A stretch of 20,730 nucleotides of DNA from Bacteroidales bacterium M2 (GCA_001689415.1 LUJM01000020.1:1-20730); one strand, 5' to 3'; counted from the first letter of the stretch, positions 1 to 8,790 are shown. Notes: a model not told the origin generated them from the sequence alone. Numbers and translations are program-made.

Positions 1-53
1 TCAAAAAATAACCGAAGTATTGTTAATTAATTTGTTAATTTTTATGCTTCCTA

Positions 54-85
54 TGTGAAAAAATCAAAATAAAGTTGTAATTTTG
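54..85 (+). promoter_or_regulatory. Bacteroidota-type promoter of the TonB receptor operon
   Basis: A full-match -7 box TAATTTTG (consensus TAnnTTTG) lies at 78-85. A weak -33 candidate, TGTG, lies at 54-57, 20 bases upstream. Transcription would start near 90-93 and leave a leader of about 50 bases before the ATG at 142. The -7 box is seen directly; its use as a promoter is inferred. Confidence 0.55.
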
Positions 86-141
86 TAACGTCTCTCCGTG
101 TTGCAATCAAAAACCACATTATCATCAATATTTTATATTTC

Positions 142-2868
142 ATGAGACGACTTTTATCAGTATTCTTAGTGCTGTGGCTCGCGACTGCTGTTGCTTTCGC
201 TGCCGGCGGCACCATCAACTGCAAAGGTACGGTAGTAGACGAAGAAGGCGAACCTATCATCGGCGCCAGCATCGTCATAACAAAAGGTAAAGCGTTAGGA
301 GTCACCGATTTCAACGGTGAGTTCAATGTCAAAGTTCCTACCGACACCCGTACTATCACTATTAGCTACGTAGGCTATGAAAGTGCTAATCTTGCTGTTA
401 AAGCAAATATGGGTAAGATTGAACTCAAACCCTCGTCGGAACTTCTCAACGACGTCGTTGTAACTCAGTCTCTGGCTCGTACTCGACAGACTCCGGTCGC
501 TGTTTCTCAAGTAAGCCGTGCCGAGATCGATACTAAGCTCGGTAACCAGGAACTTCCCGAGGTTCTCAACACCACTCCCGGTGTATGGGCTACTAAGGAC
601 GGCGGTGGTTTCGGCGATGCCAAAATCAACATGCGCGGTTTCAAGAGCGAGAACCTTGCCGTTATGGTCAACGGTATTCCCGTCAACGATATGGAAGGCG
701 GCTGGGTATATTGGTCGAACTGGGCCGGACTTAGCGACGTGGCTTCTAACATCCAGACTCAGCGCGGTCTTGGTGCCGCTGTGCTTTCTGCTCCCTCGGT
801 AGGCGGTACTATCAACATCACAACTCAGACTCTCGATGTTGAAAAAGGCGGACGTGTATGGTACGGTTTCGGCAACGACGGTCTCAACGACATGGGTATC
901 AAGCTGTCTACAGGCGTTATGAAAGGCGGTTGGGCTGTAACTATCCTCGGCAGCCACAAATGGGGCGACGGATACATCCAGGGCACTCCCTTTAAATCGT
1001 ACAACTACTTCGTAAACATCTCGAAGCGTATCAACGAAAACCACCAGCTGTCTCTTACCGCTTTCGGCGCTCCACAGCAGCACGACAAACGTGGTAACAA
1101 ATACGGTCTGTCAATCATTGAATATCAGACCTATGGCAAGCGTGTAATGGGCAACGAAAGCCCCTACCGCTATAATGCTACCTTCGGTTACGACATGCAC
1201 GGAAAGGTACGCAGCTCTAACAAGAACACATACCACAAACCTCAGATTTCTCTCGCACACATCTGGAAAATCGACAAGAAATCGAGCCTTTCTACAACCG
1301 TATATGTATCTCTTGCCAAAGGCGGTGGTTACTCAGGCCAGGGCCGTGGTACATACAATGGACAAAGCCTCTCTAACACAAGCTGGTATGGCGCTACCGA
1401 CGGTGTTGCAACCACTCTCTTCCGTTGCGAAGACGGTACATTTGACTACGCTGCCATCCAGGAAATGAACATTGCCTCGAATACCGGTTCAAACATGGTT
1501 ATGTCGCAGTCTAACAACTCGCACAACTGGTACGGACTTGTATCTACATATCAGAACAGCTTCTTCGACAAGAAACTCAACTTCCTGGCCGGTATCGACC
1601 TCCGCTACTATGTTGGCTACCACGACAATAAGATTATTGACCTCTACGACGGTGAATACTACATCGACGACAGCTCTCGTAAGAACGTGAAGGTTGAAAA
1701 CAACTCGGCTGCAGCCAACCCCGGATGGGTATACGAAAAACTCGGTATTGGCGACTATGTATACCGTCACTACACCGGTTATACTCAGCAGGAAGGCGGT
1801 TATGTACAGGGCGAGCTCAACCTCCTCGACAAAAAACTCAACCTCGTACTCTCCGGCTCGCTCAACCACGTAGGTTACAAGCGCCAGGACCTCTTCTACT
1901 ATGACAAAGAGCATGGCACAACTCCTTGGTACAGCTTTATCGGCGGTACTGCCAAGTTCGGTGTAAACTACAATATCGACCGTCACAACAACGTGTTCGG
2001 TAACGTAGGCTACATCAGCCGCGCACCCTACTTCGCTAACGGCGTATTCCTGTCGCAGGCTACTTCGAACGCAACAAACCCCGATCCTATCAACGAGAAA
2101 GTTTTCTCTGCTGAAATCGGTTACAACTTCCGTTCGAAAATCTTCTCGGCTACAGTCAATGCATACTATACCAAGTGGATGGACAAGACTTCGGTAAGAA
2201 GTGGTACATTCAAAGGCGGTGCGCATGCCGACGAACGCTACGTAATGAACCTTGCCGGTGTAGACGCTCGCCACATGGGTGTTGAAGTCAATGCTACTTT
2301 CGCTCCTGTTCGCTGGTTCGAACTCACAGGTATGCTGTCGTTGGGCAACTACGAGTGGGCATCGAATGCCAAGGGTTACTTCTACAACCTTCAGGGACAG
2401 CCTATCAAGACCAACGGTGACCTCGCTTCGGGTATCATGAGCGAAGACCACGCTTGGGGTGTACTCAACCAGAAGGGTATCAAAGTTGGTGGTTCTGCAC
2501 AGACTACAGCTGCTATCGGCGCTACATTCCGTCCTTGGAAGGGTTTCCGCATCGGTGCTGACTGGAAAGCTAATGCACGCAACTACTCTGACTACACTAT
2601 CAGCGTTCCCGACCTTGGTAAGGAAATCAGCCTTGCAAAGCCTTGGCAAATTCCATGGGGTAACCAGTTCGACCTGCATGCTTCGTGGAACTTCAACATC
2701 GGCGGTGTAGACGCTACCCTCTATGGCAACGTTCACAACCTATTCAACTACAACTACGTTGTTGACGCATGGAGTAACTCGTCGGTCGACGGAGCTTGGA
2801 ATACTATCTACGGTACTTTCTACTCGTTCGGTCGTACATACTCAATGAAACTGCGAGTAAACTTCTAA
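142..2868 (+). CDS. TonB-dependent outer-membrane receptor with carboxypeptidase-like N-terminal domain
   Basis: This 908-residue protein is an energised importer of the outer membrane. Residues 1-20 form a signal peptide with a likely cut after AFA. Residues 27-97 are a carboxypeptidase-D regulatory-like domain (GTVVDEEGEPIIGASI, ending ISYVGYE). A TonB-box-like DVVVT stands at 104-108. The plug domain spans about 113-232 (NMRGF, VNGIPVND, GGTINI), and the rest is a beta-barrel rich in alternating aromatic residues that ends in Phe, as outer-membrane barrels do. It is shorter than typical SusC proteins (about 1000 residues), and the next gene is not SusD-like, so a polysaccharide-utilisation role should not be assumed. 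The substrate is unknown. The lipoprotein gene follows after 19 bases and very likely belongs to the same transcript and transport complex. Confidence 0.93.
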   Translation: MRRLLSVFLVLWLATAVAFAAGGTINCKGTVVDEEGEPIIGASIVITKGKALGVTDFNGEFNVKVPTDTRTITISYVGYESANLAVKANMGKIELKPSSELLNDVVVTQSLARTRQTPVAVSQVSRAEIDTKLGNQELPEVLNTTPGVWATKDGGGFGDAKINMRGFKSENLAVMVNGIPVNDMEGGWVYWSNWAGLSDVASNIQTQRGLGAAVLSAPSVGGTINITTQTLDVEKGGRVWYGFGNDGLNDMGIKLSTGVMKGGWAVTILGSHKWGDGYIQGTPFKSYNYFVNISKRINENHQLSLTAFGAPQQHDKRGNKYGLSIIEYQTYGKRVMGNESPYRYNATFGYDMHGKVRSSNKNTYHKPQISLAHIWKIDKKSSLSTTVYVSLAKGGGYSGQGRGTYNGQSLSNTSWYGATDGVATTLFRCEDGTFDYAAIQEMNIASNTGSNMVMSQSNNSHNWYGLVSTYQNSFFDKKLNFLAGIDLRYYVGYHDNKIIDLYDGEYYIDDSSRKNVKVENNSAAANPGWVYEKLGIGDYVYRHYTGYTQQEGGYVQGELNLLDKKLNLVLSGSLNHVGYKRQDLFYYDKEHGTTPWYSFIGGTAKFGVNYNIDRHNNVFGNVGYISRAPYFANGVFLSQATSNATNPDPINEKVFSAEIGYNFRSKIFSATVNAYYTKWMDKTSVRSGTFKGGAHADERYVMNLAGVDARHMGVEVNATFAPVRWFELTGMLSLGNYEWASNAKGYFYNLQGQPIKTNGDLASGIMSEDHAWGVLNQKGIKVGGSAQTTAAIGATFRPWKGFRIGADWKANARNYSDYTISVPDLGKEISLAKPWQIPWGNQFDLHASWNFNIGGVDATLYGNVHNLFNYNYVVDAWSNSSVDGAWNTIYGTFYSFGRTYSMKLRVNF

Positions 2869-2887
2869 CCTATCAAGCATCGATAAA

Positions 2888-4882
2888 ATGAAAGCAATAA
2901 CATATATCCGCACAATTGCCCTTGCCGGTCTGGCTATTGCAGCTACCGCTTGCGACGAAAATTCGTGGAATGACCATCTCGATGGTTTCAAAGATTTTGA
3001 GGATCAGCCGTTTTCTCAGGTTGAGACTGTTGAGTATACGCTCACTGAGCTTGACTACGGTACTATTGCAGGCCTGGCTGATAATAAAACTATCGCCGGT
3101 ACTGACGGCGCTGCCGCGCTAAAAGCCATTGGCGACCTGAAACGTTTCTCTGCCGAAGCTCCGGCCGACAAGTATGTGCCCGCATTCCTCAGCACTACAA
3201 GCTTCCCCTACTTCACTCTTACCGACGGCTCGGCTGTAAAACTTACTTACAACCAGGCTGTTGACGAACCCGAAGGCTTTGCTGCCGCTGCTGCCGCCAA
3301 GACTTATAAAATAACCGACGACCAGTATCAGAACGAAGTTTGGGACGGCGAGAACTACATCCTTGGTTTCGCTCCTTCGCAGACTGCTGCCGACTTCATC
3401 CCCACCTTCCTTGCCGACGGTGTTGCTGACGCTGCAGAAGGTGACTTCGTTATCGTTAACTACAACCAGGCCACTCAGGAACCCGTTTTCGGCGGTGACG
3501 TTCCTGCTGTACCCGAAGTTGTTTATAGCGAGTCACTTACAACCGAAGAAGGCTTCAAATCATTTACTATCGACAACGTGTCGATTCCTGCCGAACTCTC
3601 ATATGTTTGGAGCTTTGGTGGCGAAAACTACGGTGCAAAGGCTTCGGCTTTTGCAGGTGGTACAAACTACGCTTCTGAGTCTTGGCTTATTTCGCCTGTA
3701 GTAGACCTCACAGGTTATGCTGATCCTTTCTTCAGCTTCGAACAGGCTACCAACTTCTTCTCTAATATCGACGCTATCAAGACCGAAGCTACCGTATGGG
3801 TACGCGAAGAAGGCGGCGCTTGGAGCCAGATTACCGACTATGTTCTGCCCGAAAAACTCTCTTGGAATTTCGTAGGTTCTGGCGACATCGACCTTGCTGC
3901 CTACGCTGGCAAGAAGATGCAGATTGGTTTCAAATTCGTTTCTGCCACTAAGTCAGGTACTTGGGAAGTTAAGAACATTACCGTTACCGCTACTCCCGCA
4001 TCGCGCAGCGCTGCTTCGCGTGCTCGTGTTGAGGTGCCTATGGTAAGCAAAAATGTTCTTTACACATACACCGGTACTGCATGGACCCCCGCACCTGCAC
4101 TCTACGCAGTGCTCTCCCCTGCCGACTATACTGCTATGGGTCAGAGCCACCCCAACCTGCCTGCTGCCGAGCCCTTCCTCACAAAATGGCTCAACATGAA
4201 CTATGCTTATGCTGAATCCGGCGATAGGAAGTTCATCGTTTGGACTAAATACGACGGCAAGGCTACAAACCAGTGCTCTGCTTTCACATTCAACGGCACC
4301 GAATGGGTATCATTCAAGTTTGTTGAAGAAGTGACAAGCCAGTTTGTTCGCACCGGTGGCAAGTGGATGTACGATCCCAACGTCACAATCACCCTCCCTG
4401 CAGGTAAGAACATCGAAATCAGCGCTAAATACTATCAGGCATGCGTTGACTGGGTATACGAGAACAAGTGCGTACCCCTGGGCGACACAAGCATCAAGAG
4501 CGGTCAGTTCTGGGTTACCAAATATGGCAACAACGAATACTACTCGGGTACATCTGCTTATCAGGGCAATGTTGACCTTCGTGCCGATGCTGCTCGCACT
4601 CAGTATGCTGCCGGTTTCGAAGGTATGAACGATGCTGCGGTAATCAAATTCATGAAAGACAACTTCATGAACGAGGTTATGCCTGCTGCCCTCTCTACTC
4701 TCCACACCGATGCTGACGTGGTTGCCGGATTCGATGTACTCTACACTGTCAATTTCTATGCTTACGAGTATAATGAGACTGAGAAAAAGTACGAAACAAA
4801 CCCCTATACAGCTGTCTTCAAAGTAGTTGGTAAGGGTAAATTCGAGCCCGTAAGCTGCACTTGGTATCCAAAAGAAAAATAA
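2888..4882 (+). CDS. Lipoprotein with choice-of-anchor-J-like domain and internal repeats, partner of the TonB receptor
   Basis: This 664-residue protein has a lipoprotein signal peptide: a hydrophobic segment at about 7-21 and the lipobox ATAC with Cys22. The acidic residues right after the Cys (CDEN) fit surface export in Bacteroidota, though this is inferred. Residues about 213-367 resemble a choice-of-anchor J / cleaved-adhesin beta-sandwich (SESWLISPVVDLTG). A repeated unit flanks it. Each copy opens with a Y-x-hydrophobic-...-Y strand and later has a P-x-hydrophobic-hydrophobic stretch followed by a hydrophobic strand ending in Tyr; the copies lie at about 49-123, 140-195 and 405-457. 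The C-terminal 200 residues are not recognised. The position 19 bases after the receptor gene suggests a surface-exposed ligand-binding or lid-like partner. The ligand is unknown and it is not a SusD homologue by eye. Confidence 0.8.
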   Translation: MKAITYIRTIALAGLAIAATACDENSWNDHLDGFKDFEDQPFSQVETVEYTLTELDYGTIAGLADNKTIAGTDGAAALKAIGDLKRFSAEAPADKYVPAFLSTTSFPYFTLTDGSAVKLTYNQAVDEPEGFAAAAAAKTYKITDDQYQNEVWDGENYILGFAPSQTAADFIPTFLADGVADAAEGDFVIVNYNQATQEPVFGGDVPAVPEVVYSESLTTEEGFKSFTIDNVSIPAELSYVWSFGGENYGAKASAFAGGTNYASESWLISPVVDLTGYADPFFSFEQATNFFSNIDAIKTEATVWVREEGGAWSQITDYVLPEKLSWNFVGSGDIDLAAYAGKKMQIGFKFVSATKSGTWEVKNITVTATPASRSAASRARVEVPMVSKNVLYTYTGTAWTPAPALYAVLSPADYTAMGQSHPNLPAAEPFLTKWLNMNYAYAESGDRKFIVWTKYDGKATNQCSAFTFNGTEWVSFKFVEEVTSQFVRTGGKWMYDPNVTITLPAGKNIEISAKYYQACVDWVYENKCVPLGDTSIKSGQFWVTKYGNNEYYSGTSAYQGNVDLRADAARTQYAAGFEGMNDAAVIKFMKDNFMNEVMPAALSTLHTDADVVAGFDVLYTVNFYAYEYNETEKKYETNPYTAVFKVVGKGKFEPVSCTWYPKEK

Positions 4883-4903
4883 GGATTACTAATCAATACT
4901 CTT

Positions 4904-4942
4904 AAAAACAGGGCCGGATTCAATTTCCGGCCCTGTTTTTTT
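4904..4942 (+). terminator. Intrinsic terminator of the receptor-lipoprotein operon
   Basis: A perfect 15-base stem (4904-4918 with 4926-4940; GC core CAGGGCCGGA / TCCGGCCCTG) encloses a seven-base loop and ends in a run of seven T. It sits 21 bases after the lipoprotein stop codon. The flanking A run and T run would let it work in either direction, but no minus-strand gene ends here. Confidence 0.93.
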
Positions 4943-4954
4943 AGAAAAAAACTG

Positions 4955-4962
4955 TAACTTTG
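4955..4962 (+). promoter_or_regulatory. -7 promoter box for the YidE-like transporter
   Basis: TAACTTTG matches TAnnTTTG exactly and lies 34 bases before the ATG at 4997. The region where a -33 box should be is the T run of the preceding terminator (around 4932-4942) and has no clear TTTG, so the -33 element is weak or absent. Confidence 0.6.
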
Positions 4963-4996
4963 CAATTCAATTTCTAAGATACGATTTACCAACAGG

Positions 4997-6658
4997 ATGG
5001 AATGGTTAGAAAGCATACTGTTTGAGCACACTCCCCTACAGGCTCTCATAGTGCTATCACTGATTATATCGGTCGGTCTCGGCCTTGGCAAAATACACCT
5101 TTGGGGTGTATCGCTGGGCGTTACTTGGGTGTTCTTTGCCGGTATCATTGCCGGGCATTTTGGGCTCTCGATAAACCCCGATATGCTTGGATATGCCGAG
5201 AGCTTCGGGCTTGTTTTGTTTGTTTATGAGCTTGGTTTGAAGGTCGGGCCGGGTTTCTTCAGCTCATTCCGCACGGGTGGGGTTAAATTGAATATAATCA
5301 GCCTTGCTACAGTTTTAACAGGCACTGCCATAGCAGTACTACTCTGCTTCGCATTGGGTATAGATATGAGCATAATGGTTGGCATACTTAGTGGTGCCAC
5401 AACCAACACCCCCGCACTTGGTGCCGCCCAACAAGCTCTTTCTCAGATCGGTGTATCGGCAAGCGGGGCCGCATTGAGCTGCGCAGTCACATATCCACTG
5501 GGTGTGATAGGTGTAATCATCGCTTTTATTGTCATAAGCAAGCTATTCGTGCGTAAATCAGATATTTCCGACGGCAACCACGACGACGACAACCACACAT
5601 TTATCGCCGCTTTCGGCGTGAAAAACCCAGCTATATTCGGCAAGACGGTGCGACAAGCCGCGGCATTGATTAAGCCAAAATTCGTAATCTCACGACTTTG
5701 GCGCAATGGCGAGGTAAGCATACCTAACTCGGAAACATGCCTTATCGAAGGCGACAGACTGCTCGTCATCACTACCGAAAAAGACCTGCCGGCCCTGACT
5801 GTACTTTTCGGCTGCCAGGAACAAGAAGACTGGAATAAAGATGATATCGACTGGAATGCTATCGACAGCTCGCTGATAAGCCGTCATATCATTGTCAGCC
5901 GTCCCGAGTTAAACGGCCGTAAATTAGGCTCTCTCAAGCTTCGAAACAGCTATGGTATAAATATTAGCCGAGTATTGCGTAGCGGCGTCAAACTGCTCGC
6001 TACACCGGGGCTCGTGCTTCAGCTTGGCGACCGGCTCACAGTCGTTGGCGAAGCTAAATCTATCGAGAACGTAGAGAAGGTGCTCGGCAACTCCTCTATC
6101 ACCCTCAAAGACCCGAATATGGCCGCCATATTTATCGGTATCGTGCTCGGTCTGCTCTTGGGGTCGGTGCCTATCATGATACCCGGTATATCGTTTCCGG
6201 TGCGCCTCGGCCTTGCAGGTGGCCCGATAATCGTCGGTATACTCATTGGCCGTTTCGGCCCGCAGTTTCACATCGTTACCTACACTACCCGCAGTGCCAA
6301 CCTCATGCTCAGGGGTATTGGTCTGTCTTTATTCCTTGCCTGTCTCGGTCTTGATGCCGGAGCGCAGTTCCTCGATACCATATTGCGTGCCGACGGACTA
6401 CTGTGGATAGCTGCCGGATTCATTATAACCATGCTGTCGGTGTTGATAATGACTCCCATAGCCATGCGTCTGGCCGGCCTCGATTTCGGCCTGGCTTGCG
6501 GTGTGATTAGCGGAGCTATGGCAAACCCAATGGCTCTGAATTATGCAAACGATACCCTGCCGGGCGACAACCCTGCTGTAGGTTATGCTACTGTATATCC
6601 CCTTGCAATGTTCTCAAGGGTTATTATTGCTCAGATATTGGTGCTGCTTTTCGTTTAA
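4997..6658 (+). CDS. YidE/YbjL-type putative transporter (aspartate:alanine exchanger family)
   Basis: This 553-residue inner-membrane protein has the fold order of the AAE transporter family: membrane block about 1-185, two cytoplasmic TrkA-C (RCK-C) domains at about 200-285 and 290-370, and a second membrane block at about 375-553. The two membrane blocks carry the family's paired signature loops, GATTNTPALGAAQQAL in the first and GAMANPMALNYAND in the second. Length equals that of E. coli YidE. The aspartate-alanine exchanger AspT is the characterised relative, but most YidE-type members have no proven substrate, so none is assigned here. The gene stands alone between a terminator and the next promoter. 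The TrkA-C domains suggest control by a bound ligand. Confidence 0.9.
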   Translation: MEWLESILFEHTPLQALIVLSLIISVGLGLGKIHLWGVSLGVTWVFFAGIIAGHFGLSINPDMLGYAESFGLVLFVYELGLKVGPGFFSSFRTGGVKLNIISLATVLTGTAIAVLLCFALGIDMSIMVGILSGATTNTPALGAAQQALSQIGVSASGAALSCAVTYPLGVIGVIIAFIVISKLFVRKSDISDGNHDDDNHTFIAAFGVKNPAIFGKTVRQAAALIKPKFVISRLWRNGEVSIPNSETCLIEGDRLLVITTEKDLPALTVLFGCQEQEDWNKDDIDWNAIDSSLISRHIIVSRPELNGRKLGSLKLRNSYGINISRVLRSGVKLLATPGLVLQLGDRLTVVGEAKSIENVEKVLGNSSITLKDPNMAAIFIGIVLGLLLGSVPIMIPGISFPVRLGLAGGPIIVGILIGRFGPQFHIVTYTTRSANLMLRGIGLSLFLACLGLDAGAQFLDTILRADGLLWIAAGFIITMLSVLIMTPIAMRLAGLDFGLACGVISGAMANPMALNYANDTLPGDNPAVGYATVYPLAMFSRVIIAQILVLLFV

Positions 6659-6680
6659 ATTGGTCTGAGGGGCTAAATTT

Positions 6681-6711
6681 TTTGTTTTTTAATAATTAAT
6701 ACGTAAATTTG
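6681..6711 (+). promoter_or_regulatory. Strong Bacteroidota promoter of the lpxA-like gene
   Basis: A -33 box TTTG at 6681-6684 and a -7 box TAAATTTG at 6704-6711 are separated by 19 bases, a full consensus match. The likely start of transcription is about 6716-6720, leaving a leader of about 25 bases before the ATG at 6744. No terminator hairpin was seen between the transporter and this promoter. Confidence 0.82.
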
Positions 6712-6743
6712 GAGCCAGAAAAACACCCTAAAACCAAAATACT

Positions 6744-7529
6744 ATGATTAGTCCCTTAGCTTATGTTGATCCTAAAGCCAATATCGGCAAGGATGTTACA
6801 ATACACCCTTTTGCTTATGTAGATGCTGATACTGTGATTGGCGACGGTTGCGTTATTATGCCTTATGCGTCTGTTATTCACGGCACTACGCTCGGTAAGA
6901 ATGTCAAAGTATATCAGGGGGCTATTATTGGTGCCGACCCTCAGGACTTCAGGTGGAAAGGAAATCCCTCGTTTTGCACCGTTGGCGACAACACCGTTAT
7001 CCGCGAGCACGTTATAATCAACAGGGGCATATATTCGCAGGGAGGCACCGTTATCGGAGGTGACAGCTTCATTATGGCCGACAGCCATATAGGGCATGAT
7101 ACTCATGTGGCTCCTAAGTGCGTGATAGGCAACAGCGTTACTATTGCCGGTGATGTCGAAATCGACACCGGGTCTATTCTATCGTCGAGCGTCGTTGTGC
7201 ACGAAAAGAGCCGAATTGGTAAGTTCTCACTAATCAAAGGCGGAACCCGTATCAGTGGCAACGTGCCTCCGTTTGTGATTATGGCGCACAACCCTGTTAC
7301 TTATTATGGCGTAAACTCTGTTGTAATGGGCAAGCACGCCGGTTTTACCGACGATATTATCGACGACGTTGCAAAGGCTTACCGACAGATATATCAGAGC
7401 CAGACATCGGTATTCAACGCTCTCAAACGTATCGAAGCCGATATTGCCGACACTCCTGTTCGTGCCGAGATTATCAACTTCATCCGCGCTGTCAACCTCA
7501 AGCTCGTAGGCGACCGCTTCGAAGAATAA
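6744..7529 (+). CDS. LpxA-like acyl-ACP--UDP-N-acetylglucosamine O-acyltransferase (possible paralogue)
   Basis: This 261-residue protein has the length and layout of LpxA, which puts the first acyl chain on UDP-GlcNAc in lipid A synthesis. Left-handed beta-helix hexapeptide repeats fill about 1-185 and an alpha-helical C-terminal part (KAYRQIYQS) follows. The catalytic His is conserved (HIGHD, His118, matching E. coli His125). Other conserved positions differ: the His144 site reads IAGDVE (Asp137), the VHQF motif reads VHEK, and the Lys76 site is Arg. In Bacteroidota the usual lpxA sits with an lpxC-fabZ fusion; this copy stands alone with its own strong promoter. It may therefore be a second, specialised acyltransferase with another acyl chain or sugar nucleotide. 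The family call is firm and the exact substrate is not, so no gene symbol is given. Confidence 0.85.
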   Translation: MISPLAYVDPKANIGKDVTIHPFAYVDADTVIGDGCVIMPYASVIHGTTLGKNVKVYQGAIIGADPQDFRWKGNPSFCTVGDNTVIREHVIINRGIYSQGGTVIGGDSFIMADSHIGHDTHVAPKCVIGNSVTIAGDVEIDTGSILSSSVVVHEKSRIGKFSLIKGGTRISGNVPPFVIMAHNPVTYYGVNSVVMGKHAGFTDDIIDDVAKAYRQIYQSQTSVFNALKRIEADIADTPVRAEIINFIRAVNLKLVGDRFEE

Positions 7530-7535
7530 ACCGCT

Positions 7536-8621
7536 CTATAACCCCTTGATTATTGATTCCAAGGCTTTTGTCACTGTAGCAGGATCATACTGGCTCAGAT
7601 TATCGGTTGAATGTTGCTGCAGTGATTCTCGTAGCTGTTCGTCGGATATAAGTTTGTCGATTTTATGCGAAAGTGCATCAACGTCGTCCGGAGGGCAAAT
7701 AAGGCCGTCTACGCCGTCACTGATGATTTCCGACTGTCGTCCTTTGTAATCGCATGCTATGCAGGCACACCGTTGCGACATGGCCTCTACCAGCACAAGA
7801 CCCCAGCCTTCATAGCGCGATGACAGGCAGAATATCGATGATTTGCGATATTCGTCGACGATATTGGTGGTATAGCCGCTGAATTCGATGTTAGTGCAAG
7901 CGCCCGATAGGCTGTGCATATACTTCATCGACCGTTCGTCGCTGTTGCCTACTATGCGAAGGCGCCATTCGGGATGTTTGTCGGCAATTTTGCACCAGGC
8001 CTTAACCAATACATCAAAACCCTTCACATGCCATTCGTTGACACGACCTACGGCAAGTACAACCTTCTCTTTTTCAGGAATATAATCGAGAGGTGTTGCA
8101 AATAGCGGATTATGAAGCACATGCACATTGCCCACACCTGCCGCTTCGGCGAGGGCCTTGTCGGGCGCGGTGAGTACTGTCAGGCCGTCGTAGCGCTGGT
8201 TGAGTTTAAACTTCTTGTAGTGATCATAGCTCGTAAACGGTGCCGATTCAGGCCGCTCGAAACTACTGTGTTCGGTTGAGAGAAACTTGAATTTCGGCAA
8301 TAACGGGCGTATGAGCAACAATTCGGGTGTAAAGGAGTGCATCACGCTTACCACTACGTCGGGTTTGAAATCGTGCAGGGTAGTGTAAAGCGATTTCATG
8401 GTGTTGAAGCTGCGGATAAGCTTGCGCACGCGCGAATGAGTCCCCCATTTGGGCGATGAATATTTGCGTACCGAGGCATCGAGGTTATAGGTCTGTGGCT
8501 CAGTAAAATCGCAACATACCGCAACATCATGACCTGCGGCCGCAAGCCCGTTGGCCCACGTGGCAGCCACTCGTTCAGCCCCGCCGGTATGCATAAAAAA
8601 ACACAATATTAACACTCTCAT
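7536..8621 (-). CDS. Glycosyltransferase family 4 protein
   Basis: This 361-residue GT-B-fold retaining glycosyltransferase is probably cytoplasmic or membrane-associated and involved in surface glycan assembly. The N-terminal domain opens with a beta strand and the loop HTGGAERVA (residues 11-19), the acceptor-side signature of this class. The C-terminal nucleotide-sugar domain begins at about 187 (VVLAVGRVNEWHVKG) and holds the E-x7-E motif EGWGLVLVE (Glu271 and Glu279). The start is an ATG giving a clean first strand MRVLILCFF. It converges on the lpxA-like gene with only six bases between the stops. Composition matches the housekeeping genes, unlike the two glycosyltransferases across the divergent intergenic region. 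Donor and acceptor sugars cannot be read from the sequence. Confidence 0.88.
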   Translation of the reverse strand: MRVLILCFFMHTGGAERVAATWANGLAAAGHDVAVCCDFTEPQTYNLDASVRKYSSPKWGTHSRVRKLIRSFNTMKSLYTTLHDFKPDVVVSVMHSFTPELLLIRPLLPKFKFLSTEHSSFERPESAPFTSYDHYKKFKLNQRYDGLTVLTAPDKALAEAAGVGNVHVLHNPLFATPLDYIPEKEKVVLAVGRVNEWHVKGFDVLVKAWCKIADKHPEWRLRIVGNSDERSMKYMHSLSGACTNIEFSGYTTNIVDEYRKSSIFCLSSRYEGWGLVLVEAMSQRCACIACDYKGRQSEIISDGVDGLICPPDDVDALSHKIDKLISDEQLRESLQQHSTDNLSQYDPATVTKALESIIKGL

Positions 8622-8715
8622 ATCGTCATAACGAAAATTCTTTAATATAAGTATATCATATTTTTAGTTTTTTGCCTTTGATACCAAAATAAGGATCTAA
8701 AAAAGGCTGTTACAC

Positions 8716-8723
8716 CAAATATA
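8716..8723 (-). promoter_or_regulatory. Possible minus-strand -7 box for the GT4 gene ending at 7536
   Basis: On the minus strand this reads TATATTTG, an exact TAnnTTTG match, but it lies about 95 bases before the ATG and has no TTTG or TTG at the -33 distance. The 169-base divergent region (8622-8790) is very AT-rich, so chance matches are likely. No convincing plus-strand promoter was found there for the gene at 8791. Confidence 0.28.
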
Positions 8724-8790
8724 TAAGATTTTTACAATATTTAGGTATTGGTTTTCGTTTAATAAAAAATAAGAGTATCAATTATAGAAA

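Noticed and set aside
1489..2736. A 415-codon minus-strand open frame opposite the TonB receptor gene
   Set aside because: It lies wholly inside a clear receptor gene, has no recognisable domain, and its composition is that of a codon-bias shadow. The same holds for the minus-strand frame at 295-1083.
7530..7560. Bidirectional terminator between the convergent lpxA-like and GT4 genes
   Set aside because: The stops are six bases apart and no stem with adjacent T run can be drawn.
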